Below are positions 54,420-63,837 of a stretch of 64,000 nt of DNA, in pieces. Within the stretch, counting starts at the first letter, position 1; every line of letters starts with the position of its first letter. Both the position numbers and the translations under genes were made by a program. The DNA is from Prostheceraeus crozeri. Its lineage: Eukaryota; Platyhelminthes; Polycladida; Euryleptidae. The notes beneath the pieces are model-generated. The model was given only the letters and a program-made list of their open reading frames with translations. It did not search any database and was not told where the DNA came from. The stretch is from NCBI GenBank assembly GCA_907163375.1, contig CAJQUW010004462.1:306001-370000 (forward strand), read 5' to 3'.

Positions 54420-56653
54420 TTGGAAATAATTTCTGATATATCTTCATCTATTGGACACGTTTTTGATTCGCATTTAATTACAGACACAGTGACATACGTA
54501 CTGCACTGTCTCTATATTTTCGCTGAAAACCATCAAATTCATGTGATATTGATTATTGCTCCAAAGTCAAAGAGAATGCAAAATTTGATAAAAAATTTTG
54601 GACCCGCTACAGGTGAGATGTTTATTTTGATACTTACAACAGCATTGCATGAGCTCATTATTGATAAATAAAGTTTCATTAGGGTGTAGGTATGTTGTGA
54701 GAAGAACCAAGTAAGCTGATGTTCTGTTCAAGGTTAGAATATTTTCTTTTTGTAATATATTTCGAGATCATCGTCAGACAAGTGAATCGTAGTTAAGGTA
54801 AACAATAAATTCAAGTATGAAAACTAATAAGTAACATAGAAGAGAGCTTGAACCAAACACTTAGGCATGGTTATTCACTGACTTCCTTTTCATCTAAATT
54901 TGTTAAGTTTGATAACTGTCCTGTCAGACTGGAGTATATGGTCTAACTACCGGTGAATTGTAATCCGGTGAAGGTTTTTGCAAGAATTTTCAAAATCACT
55001 TTCATGATTGGAAATAGGCTCTCCCTGCTTTTTTTAGACAATTGATTGAAATTAAAAAATATGAGCTGTCACTAGCTGTATATAAACCCATTGTAAAAAT
55101 GGCTGGACTTTGTTGCCCATGATTAAGTCCGTGACGGACGAAACGTTGGGTTTTTAACGCTCATATTTTTTAATTTCAATAAATTGTCTAAAAAAAGCAG
55201 GGAGAGCCTATTTCCAATCATGAAAGTGAAAAATCACCTCCCGTATGACGCCGTTAATTTCAAAATGCTTATATAGTACAGCTAGAACCTCGATTAATTT
55301 TATATCAAAAATTAATGAAAGAGGTTTTTGTCACACAATTCTTGATCAAATTAGATAAATGTACGAAGTGGGTTGGTTGCTATATACAAGTTGTAAGCAA
55401 TTTTTTTATCCATAACAATATAGCCTACGTTACGTAGTTTATTCATTTTATTTGTCTGCGTAAATGTACGAAGTGGGTTGGTTGCTATATACTAGTTGTA
55501 AGCAATTTTTTTATCCATAACAATATACGTTACGTGGTTCATTCATTTTATTTGTCTGTGTCACTTTGAGTGATCTATGTTACATGTTTCTTCCACTATC
55601 TGCACGAAAGAAGATGACAAATTTAAAATATAATGCGTAAGTATAAGGATATTGACTGCAATAAACATGCTTGCATCCGTAAATGTCATTAAGTGAGCAA
55701 TGTAATGATCGTCCATTCTTTAAAGAGTAACGAATCTTTTACAAACTTGTTTTCAAATTGTGCTTGTTAAGGCCACCAGATCCGTCATTATAATGTTCTT
55801 AGGAATTGCAAAAAATCTGTCATATTTCGTACATATCATGCTGATAACGAAACGTTAATTAACGTTTACATATTAATATGTAAACATTTCATTAAATTTT
55901 ATAAGATCTCTAAATATTTGATTGATTTTCATAAAATTTGCACATATTCAATTAAATCATTAAGTATTTTATAAAGGAATAAATGTGATTTATGTCATCA
56001 ATAAAGTAATAACCCACACTTTTATTTGTCTGGGTTAATGTCATTTCCTTTCCATTGACCCATATTTCAATTGATATCTCATTTTTTCAAAGAAGTATAT
56101 CTATATCCAACAAGTTTTAATTGAATAAACATTAAATCAATCATCGTAGCTGATGTTATCATCACATTTTCTTTATTTGTGTCATTTTCATTTCTTTGGT
56201 GTTGGCCCTCGTCTCTCTCTCTTTCTCTCTCCACTGTTTGTTATGATTGTGAGCAATGGAATATCTGTCAAAATCTTTGGTTGAATTGCAAATAATATTG
56301 AATTGTAAATAAACGTTATTTTATTGTGTCTTGGTTATTTATTTTTCATTGTTTTTCGGAAAATCGATTTAATTAATTTCATAAAATCCTGTTGTTTTGT
56401 GCATTACTGTTCTGTAGGTATGACTTGAATATATATTTTAACTACCAGTGAATTTAACAGGCGTTTTCTCCTTTCAGAGTCATCTACAGATCTATTTGAG
56501 ACAACCTGCAAGGAGGTCGAACTGACTGTGTCTAAGTTCTTCAACAACGCCCGCGATCGGTATGGTGGAAGAGGAAAGAGACAACAGGAATCTAGTGATA
56601 TTGGCACTCCACCTATCAAGAGACCACGTGTATTGGATTCCAACAGTGAATGA
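54420..56653 (+). CDS. Polinton gene with a 1.87-kb intron, start unresolved
   Basis: An open segment (54,420-54,612) ends at a donor, ctacag|gtgaga. It joins in frame (phase 1) to a segment starting after the strong acceptor ctcctttcag at 56,477 and ending TGA at 56,653. The first part is hydrophobic/helical (VLHCLYIF...LIIAPKSKRM). The second has ETTCKEVELTVSKFF and a basic tail, TPPIKRPRV, which looks like a nuclear localisation signal. No ATG opens the first segment. An acceptor at 54,483 (catttaattacag) may mark its real start, with an unseen upstream exon. No family recognised. Confidence 0.45.
54997..55228. mobile_element. Foldback element with 70-bp arms
   Basis: Arms 54,997-55,066 and 55,159-55,228 are inverted copies (cactttcatgattggaaatag...). 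The 92-bp loop holds ccatgattaagtccgtgacggacgaaacgttg. That resembles the gaaacgttg-bearing 3' sequence found with some Penelope-like elements. Flanking a-runs prevent a clear target duplication. Confidence 0.7.
55357..55560 (+). repeat. Tandem direct repeat, about 100 bp each
   Basis: aaatgtacgaagtgggttggttgctatata... to tttatttgtctg(c/t)gt occurs at about 55,357-55,461 and again at 55,462-55,561, with a small deletion in the second copy. Confidence 0.85.
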
Positions 56654-56974
56654 CTTATATATGTGATTTCTTGCGTGATGATTTATATAACGTGATTTCT
56701 TCAAAAATATAAAGAAAATCTGAATGCGAACTGTTTTCATAACTCAATCACGTACGGTTGTCGGGTAGGATTTTTAAGATCTAAATTAAAAGAGGGTATA
56801 CTACTGATATATTACTATTTAATGAATAATGAGTAGCACAAATAACCCTGCTTTTTTAAAAATTGGACGCGGTTTAATACCGCTACGGGCCCTGATCAAA
56901 GCTTGCGGAACTCCACCGTTGGGGCCCCTGAATGCAAACCTGTTAAGGGCTCCTGATGTGATTTATCACCGGGT

Positions 56975-57359
56975 GTATACTTTTTCATTTGGAAATAGTA
57001 GCACGCTTAGTTTAACTTGCAAATCTTATAACATTTCATATGGGTGATAATGGTAGATGAAATAGTGTTAAATAAAATTAAGATAGGTTACATGATTCTG
57101 CGGTAGCAATCGACTGCGATCCATGTGTGAAGAGCTTGTTAGACTACGGATGGGCTTAAGTGGATGATTTAACCATGTATACTTTTTCATTTGGAAATAG
57201 TAGCACGCTTAGTCTAACTTGTAAATCTTAAAACATTTCATATGGTCGATGATGATGATAGATGAAATAGTGTCAAATAAAATTAAGATAGCTTACACTT
57301 CTGATACACGGATAGCAATCGACTGTGATCCATGTGTAAAGAGCTTGTTAGACTACGGA
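56975..57359 (+). repeat. Direct repeat, about 180 bp, two copies
   Basis: Copies at 56,975-57,150 and 57,177-57,359 both run from gtatactttttcatttggaaatag to gagcttgttagactacgga. They differ by scattered substitutions and a short insertion. A piece (ggatagcaatcgactgc) recurs at 58,199. The region has no supported gene. Confidence 0.85.
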
Positions 57360-57470
57360 AGAGAGAAGTGTGTTATGTTGCGTGTGGCGCGTGAGTGTCC
57401 TCCCATTTCATTCCATTCATCAATTCGTCTCATTGATAGAGACAGGTAGAACTCATGGTTCTCATAACGT

Positions 57471-57866
57471 ATGCAATGGAAAGTTTTAGGCAACCTTCGA
57501 CAGTTGGCTAAATGTCGCCCTGACGCGAATGCATACTACGTTGAGACAGAGGCAATCACTTGCAAACATGACGCAGAGAGGTTTAACAAGATTGACCATT
57601 GCCGAATGTCCCTTGCGGTATACATAGCTACGGGTTTCACCGCCGCCCTTTACAGGAACGCCCGTCGAAAGGAAGTATTACACCGAACTTCATTTGCAAC
57701 GTTCAAGTTGACTGATAGCAGATTCAACTTAATGATAGTATTCGCCAGTCCGAAGACTGCCCAGGGCAAACCGCGAGGAGGTTCTCTCATGTCTTGCCCC
57801 ATGGTGGCCCTTAAGAGAGCCGATGGTTCGTTCTCGGGGTGTGAATTTGACTATTGGCTGGAATAA
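57471..57866 (+). CDS. Candidate plus-strand ORF containing the 138-bp repeat
   Basis: The frame encodes 131 residues, with MQWKVLGNLRQLAKC opening and the translated repeat (FKLTDSRF ... KRADGSFSG) near the end. Composition is protein-like before the repeat. The repeat copies elsewhere (58,221 and 58,697) have no such upstream part, and the third has an in-frame stop. This could therefore be the source gene of the repeat, or only a chance frame. Confidence 0.3.
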   Translation: MQWKVLGNLRQLAKCRPDANAYYVETEAITCKHDAERFNKIDHCRMSLAVYIATGFTAALYRNARRKEVLHRTSFATFKLTDSRFNLMIVFASPKTAQGKPRGGSLMSCPMVALKRADGSFSGCEFDYWLE

Positions 57867-57882
57867 TCCATGGGTATGACGG

Positions 57883-58104
57883 TTAGGTTGTCATAGACCC
57901 TATACCGCCGAGGTCGTACTGGTGCATCTGGCACCTTTCGGATGCGGGTGGTATTTGGAGTCCACACCTCATCCGTCCAAACGATCCTCTTGATCTTCCC
58001 TTCTTCTCATCCTCCTCATCCCACTCGTCGAGGATGACGAACTCGGGAATGGCGTTGTCTTCATCGGTGAAGACGGGAATGTTGTCGGCAGATGTCGCTT
58101 CCAT
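57883..58104 (-). CDS. Small acidic Polinton protein with its own TATA box
   Basis: The 73-residue frame starts at 58,104, 41 nt after a TATA box. Its N-terminal half is acidic (EFVILDEWDEEDEKK) and the C-terminal half is Gly/Pro/Cys-bearing. Unknown function. A 138-bp repeat follows 45 nt after its stop. Confidence 0.45.
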   Translation of the reverse strand: MEATSADNIPVFTDEDNAIPEFVILDEWDEEDEKKGRSRGSFGRMRCGLQIPPASERCQMHQYDLGGIGSMTT

Positions 58105-58144
58105 CGTGACTTCAAATTGAATGAGAAGCGCTACAATCTTCTGG

Positions 58145-58152
58145 CTTATATA
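58145..58152 (-). promoter_or_regulatory. TATA box of the 58,104 gene
   Basis: tatataag on the minus strand. Confidence 0.6.
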
Positions 58153-58370
58153 GCGTTTTCAACAATGAATTGCTCAACAGCGAATCAGAATGCTTCAGGG
58201 ATAGCAATCGACTGCATAATGTTCAAGTTGACTGATAGCAGATTCAACTTAATGATAGTATTCGCCAGTCCGAAGACTGCCCAGGGCAAACCGCGAGGAG
58301 GTTCTATCATGTCTTGCCCCATGGTGGCCCTTAAGAGAGCCGATGGTTCATTCTCGGGAGTAACGTCATC

Positions 58371-58637
58371 TTACACCCTACCAATTCTGCTGAGAGAGTC
58401 TTTGACTCTCTCTTTGGTAGCACTGTCGACTTCCACACTAACTGGTACATGGCTAAAAAGTGGAATGTAGCGCCATTCCGTTGGATTCACAGCAGTTGCT
58501 GTCATCGGATTGCCAATCCGAGCAAGATTATTAAAAACTCTGTCTTGCTCCTCTAGCCTGACAAACTCCTCAAATAAATTTCGCGGCCTTAACTGCGGTC
58601 CGCGAGGAGAGCTGACTTGACTGTTCGGCGTCTGCAT
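58371..58637 (-). CDS. Small Polinton protein with its own TATA box
   Basis: The 88-residue frame starts at 58,637. It has a helical, charged N-terminal part (RNLFEEFVRLEEQDRVFNNL) and a VSVEVDSATKERVKDSL end. A TATA box lies only 32-39 nt upstream, which would give a very short leader. Unknown function. A 138-bp repeat follows 12 nt after the stop. Confidence 0.5.
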   Translation of the reverse strand: MQTPNSQVSSPRGPQLRPRNLFEEFVRLEEQDRVFNNLARIGNPMTATAVNPTEWRYIPLFSHVPVSVEVDSATKERVKDSLSRIGRV

Positions 58638-58668
58638 GATTGAAATGAAATGAAATGAGAGGCAGTGG

Positions 58669-58676
58669 TTTATATA
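58669..58676 (-). promoter_or_regulatory. TATA box of the 58,637 gene
   Basis: tatataaa on the minus strand. Confidence 0.6.
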
Positions 58677-58934
58677 CCCCTCTAACGCGACGCAACGTTC
58701 AAGTTGACTGATAGCAGATTCAACTTAATGATAGTATTCGCCAGTCCGAAGACTGCCCAGGGCAAACCGCGTGGAGGTTCTATCATGTCTTGCCCCTAGG
58801 TGGCCCTTAAGAGAGCCGATGGTTCGTTCTCGGGAGTGTCGTGATGGGGTGGTGAAGGCGGGCAAAGATCTGCAATGAAAATGATATGTATTAGAATAGG
58901 ATATACTATCTTATTTACTTTTTCACTTACTAAG

Positions 58935-60125
58935 TTAGGCATCCTTTGGCAGTCTCGCGCGTTTCCGAATCGAGAATTTATGTAAGTGACCGCGCATTCT
59001 TAGGCTAGCATGCAGACATTTCTTGGTCGGATGGCCGTTATAACATATTATTGATTCGTCGAGGCTTTGATTTACCAATACTTCGCCGGCCAAATGATTA
59101 TCCCGAATAGGGATGTGAAACTCAAACAAACGATCCTCATTCACACGTTCCCACTCATCCCTCATGCGCTCCAACTTCTCATACGCCTGCCTCTCATTAC
59201 CCCGCCGAGCCACAGTCCTCTCCAACTCAACATTCCTCGCTCTCAACACACTCATCTCCTTCATCATCTCCTCAAACTTCGCTTCTGCATCTCTCATTCT
59301 TCTCTCCGCAGCACTCGCCCTCTTCTCACACTCATCATTCTTCTCTTCCAACTCACGCGTCTTATTCTTCAAATCAGTCACACTACGCCTCATTCTAATA
59401 TTTTCATCCGCTACCTCCTTCGACTTCAGTTCCTTCTTTTTCAACTCATCCAACTCCTTCACAACTTCATCCTTCACTTTCTTCAAACTCTCATACTTAT
59501 TCACCAACAAATCATGCGCCATCTGCTGCGAAACATGCCTCTTCTCTTCATCCTTCAACCACCTCGCCGACTGCACACGAATCCCACCACTCTTCACTTT
59601 TGGGGAAGATGAGCTCTTCGGGGGGTCGGTGATGACAATGTTTGACACCTCCGACGACGAAGAGCTCAACTTCCTCACACGCTTCCTCACACGCTTCCTC
59701 ACACGCTCCCTATCTAAATCCACATCATCCTCATCATCACTCTCAAGCACTCTCTTTCGCTCAATCTCACCCTCCAACGACGCAACCGCTCTCGCCAACT
59801 CATCATTCTCAACAACATTCTCAACAACATTCTCAGCCTTACCCTCTCGCTCGATCGCCAACATTCGCTCCCTCTCTTCCACAATCAACTGCGTAAATCT
59901 CAAATCAGTCACTAAACCACCACTACAGTCAGCATGCACTCTGTAAAAACGCGCCTCATCCTCATCACCCTTCAGCACTCTACACTTCACGCACGCAACC
60001 CTATTCAAGATAATCATGTGGCCGGTGCCCGCCTTCTTGACATGAGCTTTGGCGTCCGCACTGCGATTAACTCGCCCACATGAGCACATTTTAATATGGT
60101 ATTTGCGGTTCCTGTCATTAGCCAT
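58935..60125 (-). CDS. Right-end coiled-coil protein with N-terminal Cys/His region
   Basis: ATG at 60,125 gives 396 residues. The N-terminal 80 residues have CSCG, H, CVKC and a later H and C, which may bind zinc. Next come acidic and RKRVRKRVRKL basic segments, SSSS runs, then a coiled coil of about 140 residues (KLK-type heptads from about 215 to 345), and a C-terminal segment with ICYNGHPTKKCLH and a basic end. The open frame upstream of 60,125 lacks a better start. A splice acceptor (cttacag) lies 17 nt before the ATG. Unknown family; the layout suggests a DNA- or chromatin-associated early protein. Confidence 0.65.
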   Translation of the reverse strand: MANDRNRKYHIKMCSCGRVNRSADAKAHVKKAGTGHMIILNRVACVKCRVLKGDEDEARFYRVHADCSGGLVTDLRFTQLIVEERERMLAIEREGKAENVVENVVENDELARAVASLEGEIERKRVLESDDEDDVDLDRERVRKRVRKRVRKLSSSSSEVSNIVITDPPKSSSSPKVKSGGIRVQSARWLKDEEKRHVSQQMAHDLLVNKYESLKKVKDEVVKELDELKKKELKSKEVADENIRMRRSVTDLKNKTRELEEKNDECEKRASAAERRMRDAEAKFEEMMKEMSVLRARNVELERTVARRGNERQAYEKLERMRDEWERVNEDRLFEFHIPIRDNHLAGEVLVNQSLDESIICYNGHPTKKCLHASLRMRGHLHKFSIRKRARLPKDA

Positions 60126-60142
60126 GTTAGATTTATCGTTAG

Positions 60143-60675
60143 CTGTAAGATAATGAAATTTGTATAAGTTTGGAATCATGTAGTACAGTCATATTCCTAA
60201 AGAGTGTAGTGAGTGGCACTCGATCCCGTTGACAGCCCGAAGGCCTTGTACTGATCACTAGGGAAGTGAGAGATCTTCCCCGATACCCGCTCTTTACAGC
60301 TGAAGACATCATTGTCACTGCCCCGAAGTGGTAACAGGAACGCCGAGTCAAAGGTAGTGATCAGTAGCTGGGATCTAACCTCTCAAAGCTGCCTTAGACA
60401 TAGTTAAATTTCAAATCTGATAGCATATTTGAACTCAGGATACTTAAAAACCTTAGTCTATATGTTAAAACTTTGAAAAAACTGAAAATTAAGAATTTTT
60501 AAAAAATTCCGCATTTTACTACTCATACTACTTTTAAAAAATTTTATCAGTAGTAAAGACACTATCAAACTCTATCATACAAACTTTGAAGTAAGAAGAT
60601 AGCTTGCCTACTTCAAAAGATAGAGTCCTTTGAAACACCCGATATCGGGAGCTCAGAGCGACGACCGTCGCTTAC
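60143..60675 (-). other. Candidate 5' leader intron, 533 nt
   Basis: On the minus strand a donor gacgag|gtaagc at 60,675 and an acceptor ttatcttacag at 60,143 frame the stretch between the TATA box and the ATG at 60,125. This sequence holds no coding frame of note. Confidence 0.5.
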
Positions 60676-60716
60676 CTCGTCTTTCGATGAAGTGATCAGA
60701 CTTACGTTGTCGGGGT

Positions 60717-60724
60717 TTTATATA
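60717..60724 (-). promoter_or_regulatory. TATA box of the right-end coiled-coil gene
   Basis: tatataaa on the minus strand, about 40 nt before the leader-intron donor. Confidence 0.65.
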
Positions 60725-60888
60725 TGCTCGGAAGAAAACTTAAAATGGCTCTATCTCCGAAAGTATTCATCGTAGCGACATGCGGTTTGTTGCAAACGAT
60801 TCGTCTCATCATTCTATATCATATGACACCTGAACCATTCTCATATGATTACGGGAAGTTGGTCCGTCAGCACATGTCCATGTAACAT

Positions 60889-62427
60889 GCCACAAGTGAA
60901 AAAATTCCTAAGTGTGAGAGCTCCAGTGTGGTGAAAATTTTGAAAAATTTAAAACTTCCGAATTTCGACCTGGGACCTTTACCAAAACATTTTTCATCAA
61001 ATTTCACTGACACCCCCCTCGGTCAGAGAAATTTGATGAAAAATGTTTTGGTGACGGTCCCAGGTCGAAATTCCACACTGGAAAATTTTCAAAATTTTAC
61101 CCATACAAAGTCACTCTGACACTTAGGATTTTTTTCAGGTGAGCGAGCTCCGACCTAAAATCTTGTAACCGCTCTAACTTTTGAACGAAGACAGATAGGA
61201 ACAAGCCGTTTCTTTCACTGAATTTGTCTCACTCTTAGCTTTCAAACGAGCTATCGCACGACAAAATCCGTTCACTGGAAGCCAAAATCGAAGCAAGCTG
61301 TCCAGAGGGGGGGCGGTCAGTGAAATTTGATGAAAAATGTTTTGGTGACGGTCCCAGGTCGAAATTCCACACTTTGGAAAATTTTCAAAATTTTACCCAT
61401 ACAAAGTCACTCTGACACTTAGGATTTTTTTTCAGGTGAGCGAGCTCCGACCTAAAATCTTGTAACCGCTCTAACTTTTGAACGAAGACAGATAGGAACA
61501 AGCCGATTCTTTCACTGAATTTGTCTCACTCTTAGCTTTCAAACGAGCTATCGCACGACAAAATCCGTCCACTGGAAGCCAAAATCGAAGCAAGCTGTCC
61601 AGAGGGGGGGGAGGTCAGTGAAATTTGATGAAAAATGTTTTGGTGACGGTCCCAGGTCGAAATGCCACACTTTGGAAAATTTTCAAAATTTTACCCATAC
61701 AAAGCCACTCTGACACTTAGGATTTTTTCAGGTGAGCGAGCTCCGACCTAAAATCTTGTAACCGCTCTAACTTTTGAACGAAGACAGATAGGAACAAGCC
61801 GATTCTTTCACTGAATTTGTCTCACTCTTAGCTTTCAAACGAGCTATCGCACGACAAAATCCGTCCACTGGAAGCCAAAATCGAAGCAAGCTGTCCAGGG
61901 GGGGACGTCAGCCGAAAATTTTTTCTCTCCGATTGACTTGAAACTCACCATAGCGATGCAGAATTTCACGCTGAATCCGAATCTGACCTCCGTTTTCTCA
62001 TCCGATGCTTCGTTTTGACGCTACACACCAAAACGTCCCAAATTCTAACTCTGTCGTTTTTCGAAAAATGTTGAAAATTTTTTCTCACCGATTGCCTTGA
62101 AACTCACCATACCGATGCAGAATTTCACGCTGAATACGAATCCGACCTCCGTTTTCTCATCCGACCACTCCTTCCACTCGAAACAACCCATTTTACAACC
62201 CAACATTCAGCAGATTGCACGAAAAACATCACACACTATAGCCTCAAGACTAATCCTGGCGGTCGCCCAAGTCCACCACGACCGACACTCTATCGTTCCA
62301 GAGGGGGGGGACTCAGACCCGAAGCACGACGGCGGCCGACCACGACACTCTGCCGTTCCAGAGGGGGGGGGACGTCAGCGATGGCGGCCATCTTGCGCTA
62401 TCTGGTGTTCGCCGTTTTCTTACTACT
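60889..62427 (-). repeat. Right terminal inverted repeat with internal tandem array
   Basis: This is the inverted counterpart of the left arm. Units of about 297 bp begin near 61,908, 61,612 and 61,314 (reading inward). At the inner edge (60,895-61,130) a partial unit lies in opposite orientation to its neighbour, forming a hairpin of about 100-bp arms. The arm ends cttactact at 62,427. Confidence 0.9.
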
Positions 62428-62433
62428 GTTGTC
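62428..62433 (+). repeat. Polinton target-site duplication, right copy
   Basis: gttgtc, identical to 34,316-34,321. Confidence 0.95.
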
Positions 62434-62568
62434 AGAATATTTGATGATAACGATGAATACATAGCTTTCGAAGCATATACGAAGTCACCGAGGTCCGGAA
62501 CATCGCCAATTTAACGTATTTAGTTTTCATAAATCGCGATCCTTTGCAGAATCAAAACAAGATCAACT

Positions 62569-63780
62569 ATGGATACTGCAACATCTTATATAATCTCCAC
62601 TCAACCATCAACTTCGGAGAAAGTTATTGGACAATCTGGATGCTGCAAGCAATCGGTGAAAGAAATAGATCCATCTCTCAAGTGTGAAAAGTGTAACAAC
62701 TTCTTTCATGTGTACTGTACTTATCTTCCTAATTACGAACTGATAAAGTATTTCAAAATGAAAAGAAAATACTCTTGTGAAAGTTGCATTACTAGCATAT
62801 ACCCCATTGAAATCAAAAACATTTTACATTCAACACAAACAGCCACGTCACACCACAAGACAGAACAACAAACGATTACAACGCAAACACAGAACACACA
62901 AACAGACAATCAAACGTTCAAAACACAAGCAAGTAACACTGAATTCGAAAAAGAAAAAAAGAAGCGCCAAGATGAGAGAGAAAATCTATTGAAGGCCATC
63001 AATACTTACGAAATTGAAATGAAAGAGCAAGACGAAAAATCAGAAAACTACAAAGAAATGTTGAAGACATGAAGCAGAAAAATGAAGAAATAATTGCACT
63101 CGAAGACTTGATCAATCGCAAAGATGAACTAAATGAATTGAGGCGAGAAATAGACCACCTAAAGTTGAATGCCAGAAAGGAAGAAAGAAGAAGATATGGC
63201 TTACATGATGACAGCAGTGAAAGTGACAGCGCAGAAGAAAATGAAGTAAGAAATGAAATCAATGACTTATTAAAGAAAATTAATGTCATCGAAAAAGAAA
63301 AACACGGAATTTAGACAGCAGCAACAACAAAATCAACAAATCCAGCAGTCAGAACATCAACGAGAAGCGCAAGAACAACATCAAGCTCAACAACAACATC
63401 GGCAATTAAGATTCAGTAACAGAGTCATCACATGTTTCTACTGTAACAGAAGAGGCCACCATATACGAAACTGCTATCGTGCGCCATGGAATCGTCAAAG
63501 AAATTATAATCGAAGCAGATACAGAAATAATAACAGCAGAAGATATGATAACGATAGACAAAGAAACAAAAATCATCGAGAATTTGGAAATCAGTACAGA
63601 TATGAAAATGAGAGAAATCGAGAAAACAGGAGATACGATCTTGATAGAGAGAGAAGAGTACAAGAAGACAGATTTAGAGTGTCAAGAGTGGAAGATGAAA
63701 ATGGACGCAGCTATTACACTCCAACACGCGTGCTACACACAAACACTAGACAACACTCACCTGTAAGACCTTATTTTTAG
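62569..63780 (+). pseudogene. LINE ORF1 with PHD-like finger, coiled coil and CCHC knuckle, two frameshifts
   Basis: The first frame (62,569-63,072) has a PHD-like finger (CCKQSVKE...CEKCNNFFHVYC...CESC) and a QT-rich linker. The second (from 63,069) is a charged coiled coil, and the third (63,283-63,780) has a glutamine-rich stretch, then a CCHC knuckle (CFYCNRRGHHIRNC) and an RN-rich tail. The frames are offset, so at least two frameshifts separate them. PHD-type ORF1 proteins are known from CR1-like non-LTR retrotransposons, where ORF1 binds the RNA. Confidence 0.65.
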
Positions 63781-63837
63781 CGCATCATTTGAAGGAGAGG
63801 ACGAAATACAAGAAAGCGATGAATAAAAATCAGTTAT

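Larger units (their letters stand above)
54613..56477 (+). other. Long intron containing foldback and direct repeats
   Basis: It starts gtgaga and ends ctttcag. It contains the 232-bp foldback at 54,997-55,228, a 100-bp direct repeat at 55,357-55,560 and AT-rich filler. The other introns of the element are 59-68 nt, apart from one candidate 533-nt leader intron. Confidence 0.45.
57701..58834. repeat. 138-bp segment in three dispersed copies
   Basis: Copies lie at 57,701-57,838, 58,221-58,358 and 58,697-58,834, each exactly 138 bp from gttcaagttgactg to ttctcggg, with only a few substitutions. Each copy lies directly downstream (on the minus strand) of one of the small minus-strand genes. They may therefore act as shared 3' regions or mark recent recombination in this part of the element. 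Confidence 0.9.
34322..62427. mobile_element. Complete Polinton/Maverick (adinto-like) element, 28,106 bp
   Basis: The element has terminal inverted repeats beginning AG and ending CT and a perfect 6-bp target duplication. It carries the full diagnostic gene set: protein-primed polymerase B, retroviral-type integrase with chromodomain, packaging ATPase, adenain-like protease, double-jelly-roll capsid protein and penton-like proteins. All of these frames are open. At least 160 bp of the two inverted arms (34,756-34,917 against 61,905-62,075) appear identical, and the outer 60 bp match too, so the insertion is recent. Extra genes not in the canonical set include a TBP-like protein and RING-like proteins. 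Confidence 0.96.

Noticed and set aside
59067-59946. Long plus-strand ORFs of 181 and 260 codons opposite the coiled-coil gene
   Set aside because: They are Ser/Leu/Phe-rich mirror frames of a Lys/Glu-rich coiled coil on the minus strand, a common artefact.
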